This document shows, piece after piece, positions 44,739-52,482 of a stretch of DNA of 64,000 nt; the stretch's first letter is position 1; each line of letters starts with the position of its first letter. A model generated the notes under the pieces. That model was not told the origin of the DNA, did not search any database, and saw only the letters and a program-made list of their open reading frames with translations. The translations under genes were made by a program, and so were the position numbers. The stretch is from Marinoscillum sp049115815 (GTDB lineage Bacteria > Bacteroidota > Bacteroidia > Cytophagales > Cyclobacteriaceae). The stretch is taken from positions 496,001 through 560,000 of the forward strand of contig JAGDZO010000006.1 of NCBI GenBank assembly GCA_049115815.1, given 5' to 3'.

Positions 44739-45446
44739 TTAGAATCCCAATAATACTTCGATCTCACTACGCTTCTTCAGCGCCTGAATTCTCGATTTAG
44801 AGTACTCAGCTTCCCAAAGATTGTATTGGTTTTGAACCACCAATAACTCGTCATATGTAGCGATACCGCCACGAAACTCCACTTCCAATACATCCAGATG
44901 TTGTTTCCTAGTATTTAGTGTATGTTCCTTAAGCACGATACCCTCCAGCATCATTAGATAATCATAGTATAAGCCAAGTATCTCTTTCTTTAACCTTTGT
45001 TTATGATCCTGCTGAATGTGATATATTCTTTGTCGCTTGTTAGTAGCTTGTCTGACATAGCTTTTCCTATTTACAAATTTTTCAGGATCGATAGCAAGTG
45101 TCACTCCAAGATTGGGAAGTACACCTACATCAGTTACGGATTCATTGTTATACCCTGTATATGTATCCGCCGATATAAGATTAAGCCCTACACGAAATGA
45201 GGATACCCAGTTTCTTTTCTTTTGAAGTATCTCTTCATCATACATGAGTATCTCCTCATCCAGGGACTTTAAAAGCCCAGAGTGTTCGTGTACTCTCTGA
45301 ACAAGCGAGTCGAGGATAATAGGGTCTTTGATTATATGAGTGACTCTCCAGATCTCCTGCTGGTAGTCTGACTCATTTTCTAGTTCTTGAGCAGATACAC
45401 TTAGATGAACGAGTGCTAAGCATATGAAGCCGAATAATGTTTTCAT
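44739..45446 (-). CDS. TolC-like (OEP family) secreted protein, about half-length
   Basis: 235 residues with a signal peptide (GFICLALVHLSVSAQE). Long amphipathic helices (DSLVQRVHEHSGLLKSLDEEI ... KKRSEIEVLLGF) around a beta segment (WVSSFRVGLNLISAD; LPNLGVTLAIDPEKF) match one repeat of the TolC outer-membrane efflux fold, which normally has two (about 450 residues). It could oligomerise as a half-unit or serve as a periplasmic partner of the chain-length protein. First gene of its unit, behind the repeat pair at 45507. Confidence 0.72.
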   Translation of the reverse strand: MKTLFGFICLALVHLSVSAQELENESDYQQEIWRVTHIIKDPIILDSLVQRVHEHSGLLKSLDEEILMYDEEILQKKRNWVSSFRVGLNLISADTYTGYNNESVTDVGVLPNLGVTLAIDPEKFVNRKSYVRQATNKRQRIYHIQQDHKQRLKKEILGLYYDYLMMLEGIVLKEHTLNTRKQHLDVLEVEFRGGIATYDELLVVQNQYNLWEAEYSKSRIQALKKRSEIEVLLGF

Positions 45447-45470
45447 TGTATTTACCTTTTATTTCCGTAT

Positions 45471-45478
45471 CAAAAATA
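45471..45478 (-). promoter_or_regulatory. -7 box of the TolC-like/Wzz/GT/Wzx unit
   Basis: Minus strand TATTTTTG, a perfect TAnnTTTG, exactly 28 nt from the proximal repeat edge at 45507 and 24 nt before the ATG. Confidence 0.72.
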
Positions 45479-45506
45479 GATTGGGCATTGGAGGCTTATA
45501 CAGGGT

Positions 45507-45540
45507 ATTAGATGTTCGGAGTTGATTTGTCGATTTTTGG
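45507..45540. promoter_or_regulatory. EPS-regulon direct repeat pair, TolC-like/Wzz unit
   Basis: Plus strand: proximal ATTAGATGTTCGG at 45507-45519 and distal TGTCGATTTTTGG at 45528-45540, period 21 bp. A third degenerate copy (TTCGAATTGG, 45551-45560) follows one turn-pair farther out (22 bp). Confidence 0.8.
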
Positions 45541-45617
45541 GAATTCTGGATTCGAATTGGAAATTTGGTAGGGAGTTTTGAGGAGAGAAGGGAATGATAA
45601 TACTGTCACAAGCCTTT

Positions 45618-46532
45618 TCAATTGTATCTCAAATCGTCAAATTTATAACCCAATTTATTGCTGTCAGATTCATTAAGGATATTCCATATTATACCATTAA
45701 GAAAGGACTCAATATGACTAATTTTCCCCTTCAGCAAATTGATAAATAAATACTTGGGTATAGAAATTAATGTAAAAAATAGCATAAAAGGAATTCTTTG
45801 GAACCCAACAAAATTGCGTCTCATAAAAAGGATTCTATTTCTTGTCTGAAAGTATGTCTTCAAAACTGAAGATTTCCCGGTAGAAATGGATTCCTTATGC
45901 AAAATATGGCTCCTATGATCTACTACTACCTTATAGCCAGACTTAGTCATTTGATGAACCCAATCTAATTCCTCGTAATACAAAAAGTAGTTTTCAGGCA
46001 TCATTCCCAATTTCTCAACCACAGTTCTTTTGATCATCATAGCCGCACCATGGGCATAGGACGTCTCCTCAAGTTTGTCCGATAGTTTTAATTGGTTTTT
46101 ATATCCAATGGCTTTGTTTCTTCCAGTCCAAGGATTGATAGGAGTGAACCCAGCATATTGAATGACCGTGGGATCATCATAATAATATATTAGAGGGCAA
46201 GCGATAGCCACCTCTTCATTTTCAGCTAGGACTTGCCACAAATTCATCACTGTTTCTTGAGAAACAATGGTGTCATTATTAACGTGGAATAGGTATTCTC
46301 CTTTAGCCTCCTTTATGCCCAGGTTATTACCTCCGGCGAAACCAAGATTTATCTCACTTCTGATGACTGTTACACTGGGAAATAAACTGAGGATTTCGGC
46401 TGATCTATTATGCTTTGATCCATTATCCACGACTATGATCTCTATAAGATTGGGATCGTAGGAACCAAAATCTCTTAGGAGCTCAAGGGTAACGTCCCAT
46501 TGATTATAGTTTACGGTTATGATACTTACCAT
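45618..46532 (-). CDS. Glycosyltransferase, family 2 (rhamnosyltransferase-like)
   Basis: 304 residues. GT2 fold: VSIITVNYNQWDVTLELL, IEIIVVDNGSKHNRS, GFAGGNNLGIKEAKGEYLFHVNNDTIV (the DxD-like NND), and YFLYYEELDWVHQMTKSGYKVV. This is the WbbL-like rhamnosyltransferase group. A C-terminal hydrophobic segment (GFQRIPFMLFFTLISIPKYLFI) suggests membrane association. Second gene of its unit, 7 bp after the other GT2. Confidence 0.9.
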   Translation of the reverse strand: MVSIITVNYNQWDVTLELLRDFGSYDPNLIEIIVVDNGSKHNRSAEILSLFPSVTVIRSEINLGFAGGNNLGIKEAKGEYLFHVNNDTIVSQETVMNLWQVLAENEEVAIACPLIYYYDDPTVIQYAGFTPINPWTGRNKAIGYKNQLKLSDKLEETSYAHGAAMMIKRTVVEKLGMMPENYFLYYEELDWVHQMTKSGYKVVVDHRSHILHKESISTGKSSVLKTYFQTRNRILFMRRNFVGFQRIPFMLFFTLISIPKYLFINLLKGKISHIESFLNGIIWNILNESDSNKLGYKFDDLRYN

Positions 46533-46539
46533 GACTTAA

Positions 46540-47703
46540 TTATTTTCTGACAGCCTTATCCCAAGTGACTGCATAATTGCCTGTCAAAAGCTTATACAAT
46601 CCCATGAAAACGCTGAGATTCATAAAAGAAAAATAAAATGGAACAAATGCTATTTTGACCTTGATCTTCTGCTTACTAAAAAAGTATCCAGCTATAGACA
46701 GTGTATAAAAAAGGATCTGTAAGAGAAATAGAAGCTGATAAATGGGCTCAGCTGTATTTAGTAAAAAACCATTTGATAACAGCGCTGTTAATAAGCAAAT
46801 AGGAGCAAGTGTCCATCTTAATGCGCGATGGGACACATATTGAAAGGACAACATGCCGTATTTAAAAGGATTTAAGAGAGATACAAAATATACGACAGCC
46901 TGAAGTCCTCCAGCACTAATACGTACCTTTCTCTTGGTCTCCTCTGCGATTGAAGCAGACGATAGTTCTGAAGCTATGGCGTCAGGAGCATAGGCAACCC
47001 TAAACCCTTTCTTCGCTACATTGACAGAGGTAATAAAATCCTCAATAAGCATATTCGATTTTGGTCGTTCATAAAGATTGGTTCTAATCGCAAATAATTC
47101 GCCAGCAGCACCTACTACGCTATGCAATTGATAATCTATCTTCTTTAACCAAGACTCATATCTCCAATAGAGCCCTTCTCCAGACGAAGTTGCATCATCT
47201 ATTTCGGTTGTTCTCACTACCTTTTCACCAGCTACAGCGCCAACTAGATTATTTTGAAAATGATGAGCCATGTTTCTTAGCGCATCAACATTGAGCATTG
47301 CATTGGCATCAGAAAATACTATAATTCCTGAAGTAACACCTTTAATCACTCGATTGACCGCTGCTAATTTTCCAGCACGGATATCTGAGTGATAATTGAT
47401 AATATCACTAGCTGATTTTACCATGTCGGCAGACCGGTCAGTGGATCCATCTGTGACTATTATGGTCTTAACCTTTTGTGCTGGGTAGTTCAGCTTTCTA
47501 CAATTGTCTATTTTTTCACCTAAGATTTCCTCCTCATTATAGGCAGCTATGATATGGGTGATTTCTGGCAGATCCTCTTCAGACAATCTTGGAAGATTTG
47601 TCTGTTTAGAAAATAAGGATAGAACTTTGGCAATGATCCCATACACAACATAAGTATATGCAAGGATAGCTATCGAAATGATGAATATTAACTCCATAAG
47701 CAT
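46540..47703 (-). CDS. Membrane glycosyltransferase, family 2
   Basis: 387 residues: N-terminal TM (ELIFIISIAILAYTYVVYGII), GT2 core (PEITHIIAAYNEEEILGEKI, IIVTDGSTDRSADMV, VFSDANAMLN), RKVRISAGGLQA where processive GT2s have QxxRW, and several C-terminal TM segments. Polyprenyl- or processive-type sugar transfer is plausible; the acceptor is unknown. First gene of its unit, behind the repeat pair at 47786. Confidence 0.9.
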   Translation of the reverse strand: MLMELIFIISIAILAYTYVVYGIIAKVLSLFSKQTNLPRLSEEDLPEITHIIAAYNEEEILGEKIDNCRKLNYPAQKVKTIIVTDGSTDRSADMVKSASDIINYHSDIRAGKLAAVNRVIKGVTSGIIVFSDANAMLNVDALRNMAHHFQNNLVGAVAGEKVVRTTEIDDATSSGEGLYWRYESWLKKIDYQLHSVVGAAGELFAIRTNLYERPKSNMLIEDFITSVNVAKKGFRVAYAPDAIASELSSASIAEETKRKVRISAGGLQAVVYFVSLLNPFKYGMLSFQYVSHRALRWTLAPICLLTALLSNGFLLNTAEPIYQLLFLLQILFYTLSIAGYFFSKQKIKVKIAFVPFYFSFMNLSVFMGLYKLLTGNYAVTWDKAVRK

Positions 47704-47749
47704 TCTGTCTTAAAGTGATTAACTCGTTGATTTATAATTTTTTATAAAT

Positions 47750-47757
47750 CAAAAATA
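47750..47757 (-). promoter_or_regulatory. -7 box of the GT2/GT2 unit
   Basis: Minus strand TATTTTTG, a perfect TAnnTTTG, exactly 28 nt from the proximal repeat edge at 47786. Confidence 0.72.
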
Positions 47758-47785
47758 GGACGGACGGGTTGCTTCACTTCTAACC

Positions 47786-47819
47786 TTTAGACGTTCGGTT
47801 TGAATGCTTCGATTTTTGG
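47786..47819. promoter_or_regulatory. EPS-regulon direct repeat pair, GT2/GT2 unit
   Basis: Plus strand: proximal TTTAGACGTTCGG at 47786-47798 and distal CTTCGATTTTTGG at 47807-47819, period 21 bp. They lie between the LruC gene and this unit. Confidence 0.82.
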
Positions 47820-47909
47820 TAGGCAAGGGCAAATCGCATGGATTTTTACCTTCAAATTCAAAATAGATCATTAAACGCCAAAAGGCCAGATTGCTCCGGC
47901 CCCTTGGAA

Positions 47910-47929
47910 ATAAAAGGCTTATACCTTTT
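47910..47929. terminator. Hairpin after the LruC gene, possible terminator
   Basis: TAAAAGG (47910-47916) and CCTTTTA (47923-47929) form a 7-bp stem with a 6-nt loop, 42 nt past the LruC stop on the minus strand. The U-rich arm is part of the stem and no separate T-run follows, so termination is uncertain. Confidence 0.3.
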
Positions 47930-47970
47930 ACATGTTTTACAAAATAATTGGTCCTCTTTGAGGCAAATGA

Positions 47971-50001
47971 TCAGCGTGTATAAAGATGTGAATGAGAGCG
48001 ATAGTCTTGCTTATTGGTATACCAGTCCATATACGAAAATCCTCCGCTCTGAGTCCATCTATTAAAATGGTTATATCCATTCCTGATATCCGTTTTCTCC
48101 AATGGATAGTCAAAACTTACAGGCAAGTTCATCGCCCATGGCAGTCCTGTTTTTGACCTATAATGGAGTCCTCCTTCAATACTATTATCATCTGAAGTTC
48201 CGAAATAAGAATCATCCACCAAATCTGTCGGTTCATATGATGGCAAATGAACTTCGCGCCCTCTGTCCTTATTGATGACGATAAATGGATTGAATGGGGC
48301 ACTTCCTGCTCCCGAAAGGCTCATGGCGCTATTGAATCCGATTTCCACATTGATAGTGTCTGGTGTCTGATAAGCGAAAGAGGACGATGTATTAATAAAC
48401 CCATTACCTTCAAATCCCTGATGAACATTATCAGAAACTATGATCACAGCTTTCGATTGGTTGGCCTCTGTGCCATTGCCATTGAACGAATAAAGATTTC
48501 CTTCAATTTCATTACCAATTACATTATTCACACTAGTACTATTAAGGTCCAATTGAATACCAAAGCCATTAGAAAAACCAGCTCCAACAGCTTTGATTAC
48601 AAATTCAGCATTTAGTTGAACCATTTTATTAGCGCCATTTGCATATTGATCATATTGATAATCAACTACTAAGTCATTGAAATCATAATCACCTTTATTA
48701 GGCCATTGATCTTCAAAAGCGAAAGTACCGTAAGCGTTTTCACCTGGATATTTATAGCTATATGCGAATCTTGAGTCCTCAGGAAATTCGTCATAAACAT
48801 TATTAACACCATCTCCATCTGTATCTACAGGCTCGTCTATAGGATTTACATTTTCAAGACTAATGGCTTCAATAGGATTAGCTGAGATGTAAAATATAGC
48901 ATCATTAAAATCATCGTCACTACCTGAATCTCGATTAAGGTCTTCAAATCCGACTAAAAACAATTCGTTGATTTGATCATAGAGTAAAACCGAATGCCTT
49001 CTTTTTTCAGGTGTCGACTCTGGGTTCAGCTGATTATCGCTGTAAACTTGATGTCGTCCTGGGGTAATTGATCCATTCCAACCATCTGCTAATAATGCAA
49101 ATCCAATGGTTGTACCTGGACTGAATCGTCCGATATTGACCTTGTCACCAGCGTAGAGTCCACCACCACTTCCTGCAAATGACGCATTAGGAAAAACAAC
49201 ATTTAAAACCGAAATGTCATCTACACTATTTGGTGGGTTCCCAGTAGGATAGGTATAGAAACCCAATATATTTCTATACCCCGCACCTTCATGAACAAAG
49301 GTCATCCAGACATCTGCAGTTTCAGTGATCACGAGATTGGTCTGCGCACTTTCCACTATATACTTAGGATGATAAGTAGGAACAGGACGTCCCTCTGGCA
49401 ATGAAGCATTGATAAATGACAGCATATCTGCAGTGATTATGTCTCTTTCGGATTCCAAGTAATTTGGTACTCCTGATGAATTAAACGTACCTAGCGCCTG
49501 ATAATTTGTAGCAACTCTGCCGTTTGAAATAGCGTTACTTTCTTCATTTGAAACACTGGCATTAGGTATCAACTCATCCGCTAATTGATCATAATTATGG
49601 ACCATTCCTTTTATGACAATATCATCTTTCAAGTCTTCTCTATTAATCACCAAGTAGTTAGCCAAGCCTATAAAATCGGTCGACAAAACCATTTGATTTA
49701 CCGTAGTTGGTAGATTGTACTTTGTAGTAAAATATCCATTGGCATCAGTCACTCCTTTGAGAATAACTTGTCCACCCTCGAGAGGAGATCTGGTCCAGAT
49801 TTGGAATAAAATTCCTGCTAAAGGCTCCTCATTTGCAGATTTCAGGTGGACGGAAATAGTTTCTAAACTAACCGTCTCTAGGTCGAAATCAGTAATATCG
49901 TCGCTAGGTTTTAATGACAAATCCTGGATGTCACCAAATTGCTGAACACAAGAGCTCAGCATGATCATGTTGATTAGTATAATTATTCTGATAGTTTTCA
50001 T
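47971..50001 (-). CDS. LruC-domain surface lipoprotein
   Basis: 676 residues with a lipoprotein signal (IIILINMIMLSSC, Cys at 18). A Gly/Asp-rich region with the calcium-type loop DTDGDGVNNVYDEFPED (about residue 395) precedes the LruC domain (YGTFAFEDQWPNKGDYDFNDLVVDYQY). The N-terminal part has a Cna/CarboxypepD-like sandwich (ETISVHLKSANEEPLAGILFQIW) and a DUF4114-like segment (DLNRDSGSDDDFNDAIFYIS). LruC proteins are extracellular and often found near polysaccharide or matrix genes; a role as matrix or anchor protein for the EPS is inferred. It overlaps the sugar transferase by 4 bp. Confidence 0.85.
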   Translation of the reverse strand: MKTIRIIILINMIMLSSCVQQFGDIQDLSLKPSDDITDFDLETVSLETISVHLKSANEEPLAGILFQIWTRSPLEGGQVILKGVTDANGYFTTKYNLPTTVNQMVLSTDFIGLANYLVINREDLKDDIVIKGMVHNYDQLADELIPNASVSNEESNAISNGRVATNYQALGTFNSSGVPNYLESERDIITADMLSFINASLPEGRPVPTYHPKYIVESAQTNLVITETADVWMTFVHEGAGYRNILGFYTYPTGNPPNSVDDISVLNVVFPNASFAGSGGGLYAGDKVNIGRFSPGTTIGFALLADGWNGSITPGRHQVYSDNQLNPESTPEKRRHSVLLYDQINELFLVGFEDLNRDSGSDDDFNDAIFYISANPIEAISLENVNPIDEPVDTDGDGVNNVYDEFPEDSRFAYSYKYPGENAYGTFAFEDQWPNKGDYDFNDLVVDYQYDQYANGANKMVQLNAEFVIKAVGAGFSNGFGIQLDLNSTSVNNVIGNEIEGNLYSFNGNGTEANQSKAVIIVSDNVHQGFEGNGFINTSSSFAYQTPDTINVEIGFNSAMSLSGAGSAPFNPFIVINKDRGREVHLPSYEPTDLVDDSYFGTSDDNSIEGGLHYRSKTGLPWAMNLPVSFDYPLEKTDIRNGYNHFNRWTQSGGFSYMDWYTNKQDYRSHSHLYTR

Positions 50002-51134
50002 ACGTTTTCTTGTTGTATTGCCGCTAAGGGCGTTTTTAGTAAAATTTTAAGATCCAATAGAAGATTGTTTTTGCGTGCATATTCATTGTCCAAAAGTTTC
50101 CTCGAATCTGCCGAAGTTGCTTTCTTACCTCGCTCAGTCACCTGCCACAATCCAGTTATTCCGGCTGGAGCCATGAAGCGTTCCGTCCATTCATCGCTGG
50201 TAAGCGTTTCAGCTTCATAAAGTGGAAGAGGACGGTTACCGACCAATGACATATCGCCAATGAGTACATTGAATAGCTGCGGCAGTTCATCGATACTAGT
50301 CTTCCTAATCCAATGACCAACTTTGGTTATTCTCGGGTCATTTTCGAATTTCACGAAAGACTTTTGAGTTGATTGTATTTGTTCTTGGATGAAGTTTTCT
50401 TCCTTAATCAGTTTATCATCTGATACCAACATGTCTGTGGAAAGATGTGTTGTAGGATTATCGTTGACCTCACAGGTAGTCTCTTTTTCGTCGTAATGAT
50501 TCAGGCCTGCTAATTGATCAATCATTTGATCAGCATCAACTCGCATAGATCTGAACTTGTAGAAATTGAATATTTTGTAACCGGTCCCTACTCGAGGTTG
50601 CCAATAGAAGATTGGCCCTTTAGATTCTAATCTAATGGCTAACATAACCAAGAAAAGTATCGGTGAAATTAGGATCAGTATAAGCAGGCTACAACATATG
50701 TCAAAAGCACGTTTCTCAAAACTTATATATGAGCGTCTTTTTAGTCTTTCCTGACGCGTGACGTTAAATCTGTCTAATCGTTTGAGTTGTCTAACAATGT
50801 TCAAATCAGAAACTTGCCCATCTAAGTAATCACCCGCGCCTAATCGCCTAAAGGTTTCTTTCATTTCTTCTGACGGAGTTCTGTCAATTATTACGCAGGG
50901 AATACTTAGCCCAAAATTCTTTAATGCACCAATGAAATTTTGGAACTCACTTGAATCGATATGATCGTTATTGATGACAATGAAATCGGGAATCTTGAAG
51001 TCATTTTCGATTCTATAGCTTGCAGACAAAAGGACCTGCGATAACTTTTCGAAATTGCTTACCTGAAAACCAAAACCAAGAAAACCTTCAGTTCTCTCTG
51101 GTAAGTCCACCAATACTATTTCTTTATTTTTCAT
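49998..51134 (-). CDS. Initiating sugar-phosphate transferase with N-terminal pseudo-receiver domain
   Basis: 378 residues. The first about 120 residues look like a response-regulator receiver (PDFIVINNDHIDSSEFQNFI where the Asp strand would be; SIPCVIIDRTPSEEMKETFRRLGAGDYLDG), but the phosphoacceptor position is not an aligned Asp. From about residue 135 comes a bacterial sugar transferase: FEKRAFDICCSLLILILISP, YWQPRVGTGYKIFNFYKFRSM, then RKTSIDELPQLFNVLIGDMSLVG. An insertion of about 70 residues separates the last two. It would load the first sugar phosphate onto undecaprenyl phosphate. Second gene, 2 bp after a stand-alone receiver. Confidence 0.9.
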   Translation of the reverse strand: MKNKEIVLVDLPERTEGFLGFGFQVSNFEKLSQVLLSASYRIENDFKIPDFIVINNDHIDSSEFQNFIGALKNFGLSIPCVIIDRTPSEEMKETFRRLGAGDYLDGQVSDLNIVRQLKRLDRFNVTRQERLKRRSYISFEKRAFDICCSLLILILISPILFLVMLAIRLESKGPIFYWQPRVGTGYKIFNFYKFRSMRVDADQMIDQLAGLNHYDEKETTCEVNDNPTTHLSTDMLVSDDKLIKEENFIQEQIQSTQKSFVKFENDPRITKVGHWIRKTSIDELPQLFNVLIGDMSLVGNRPLPLYEAETLTSDEWTERFMAPAGITGLWQVTERGKKATSADSRKLLDNEYARKNNLLLDLKILLKTPLAAIQQENV

Positions 51135-51136
51135 GA

Positions 51137-51499
51137 TTAATTCAATGCGTTTTGAATCCTTAATTGTAACTCCACAGGATTAAAGGGCTTTGATATAAAA
51201 TCCTTAGCTCCAGATTTCAAACATGAAATTCGGGTTTCGCTTTTCTGTTTTCCTGATAATAAAATCACAGGTATATCCTTAAGAAAACCTGACGACTTAA
51301 TCGTCTCTAAGACCTCATGTCCATTCATTCCCTCCATTTCATAATCCAGAAGAATGGCATCTGGTTGTTCTTGAGAAACGATGTGTGACATTGCTTGAAC
51401 ACCGTTTTCAAATGTTTTTACGTTGTAATGCTTTGAGAGCAGTTGCTTCAAAAACTCAAGCATCATCTGGTTATCATCTACTATTACTATTGTTTTCAT
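51137..51499 (-). CDS. Stand-alone receiver-domain response regulator
   Basis: 120 residues, a receiver only: TIVIVDDNQMMLEFLKQLL, phosphoacceptor in AILLDYEMEGMNGHEVL, VILLSGKQ and DFISKPFNPVELQL. No output domain. First gene of the EPS locus, followed after 2 bp by a sugar transferase that itself has a pseudo-receiver, suggesting control by protein-protein contact. Its kinase is not next to it; the H-NOX hybrid kinase is one candidate. Confidence 0.92.
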   Translation of the reverse strand: MKTIVIVDDNQMMLEFLKQLLSKHYNVKTFENGVQAMSHIVSQEQPDAILLDYEMEGMNGHEVLETIKSSGFLKDIPVILLSGKQKSETRISCLKSGAKDFISKPFNPVELQLRIQNALN

Positions 51500-51565
51500 T
51501 TTCTTTTCTTAAAACTTTAGAATGACTCGTGAGACCTATTTATATTATTCAATCAAATCCTGCTT

Positions 51566-51573
51566 CGAAAGTA
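51566..51573 (-). promoter_or_regulatory. -7 box of the receiver/sugar transferase/LruC unit
   Basis: Minus strand TACTTTCG, one mismatch to TAnnTTTG, exactly 28 nt from the proximal repeat edge at 51602. Confidence 0.55.
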
Positions 51574-51601
51574 GAATGTTGGAGCGGGCTGGTAGATGAT
51601 G

Positions 51602-51635
51602 TTTAGATTTTCGGAAGTAATCCTTCGATGTTTGG
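51602..51635. promoter_or_regulatory. EPS-regulon direct repeat pair, receiver/sugar transferase unit
   Basis: Plus strand: proximal TTTAGATTTTCGG at 51602-51614 and distal CTTCGATGTTTGG at 51623-51635, period 21 bp, upstream of the first EPS unit. Confidence 0.82.
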
Positions 51636-51737
51636 GAGAGTGTGGTGGTATTCAACGCTGAACTAGCCTACTGTCAAGGAAGCACGGCATATTTCACCAT
51701 TCGTCTTATCTTTCATTTTTAGATAATCACATTCTCA

Positions 51738-52406
51738 ATGCGAATCATATTCATTCACGGACTGGGAGAAACGAAATCTTGCTTTCGAAAAATAGCTGCA
51801 GAACTCCCTGGAGAGCATACTTTCATCAGTTTATGGGAAGCATTGGGAGATAAGAAAAGACCTGAGCTCATTGTCATTGGTTTCTGTAATGAGTTAATTG
51901 AATCTTACAACATTAGATCAGAAGATATCATCATTGGGCATTCAACGGGAGCAAAGCTTGCCTATTTCATTAAGCACCTCAATGGCAATAAGATCATTCA
52001 AATTGCTGGCTGGACTGATCAGTCGAAAGTTATTCTCCCAATCAAAAATATCAAGCTCATCTACTTTTTGGTGAGAAGTGGCCTTTTGTTTCTTGACGTA
52101 GTAAATCAGTATGTGATTGACAGATACAAGCGACGTGACGAATCAAAACCGTTCTACGTAGAGGCACTTACCAATCTCAAATCAGGGAATAGAAATTGCG
52201 TGCTGAACCAATACAAGTTGGCATTATCAAATGTCGAAGAAGAAGTTTCTGTAGAACCAGACTTGCGGATTCACGCCAAGCGTGACAATATCATTCGCTA
52301 TCCAGATGAGTCATTCCACGAAGTACCAGGAGATCACTTTTCATTGCTTACCTATCCTGATGAGGTACTAAGCGGAATTCGGTCTGTCATTGACTTACAA
52401 TCTTGA
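51738..52406 (+). CDS. Alpha/beta-hydrolase-like protein
   Basis: 222 residues: RIIFIHGLGETKSCFRKIA (oxyanion region HGLG), the nucleophile elbow IIIGHSTGAKLAYF (Ser in GHSTG) and a C-terminal His in VPGDHFSLLTYPDEV. Small esterase- or lipase-type fold, cytoplasmic. Substrate unknown. It is divergent from the EPS locus and has no repeat on its side; the repeat pair at 51602 faces the other way. Confidence 0.8.
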   Translation: MRIIFIHGLGETKSCFRKIAAELPGEHTFISLWEALGDKKRPELIVIGFCNELIESYNIRSEDIIIGHSTGAKLAYFIKHLNGNKIIQIAGWTDQSKVILPIKNIKLIYFLVRSGLLFLDVVNQYVIDRYKRRDESKPFYVEALTNLKSGNRNCVLNQYKLALSNVEEEVSVEPDLRIHAKRDNIIRYPDESFHEVPGDHFSLLTYPDEVLSGIRSVIDLQS

Positions 52407-52482
52407 CCTTGACAATTGATTTTTACCTTAACACCTACCAATCCTAAATACCCAATCACTGAACAACCCAAATTCTTAGCAA

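Noticed and set aside
47838..48065. 75-codon plus-strand ORF beside the LruC gene
   Set aside because: Overlaps the LruC 3' end antisense and has no recognisable feature.
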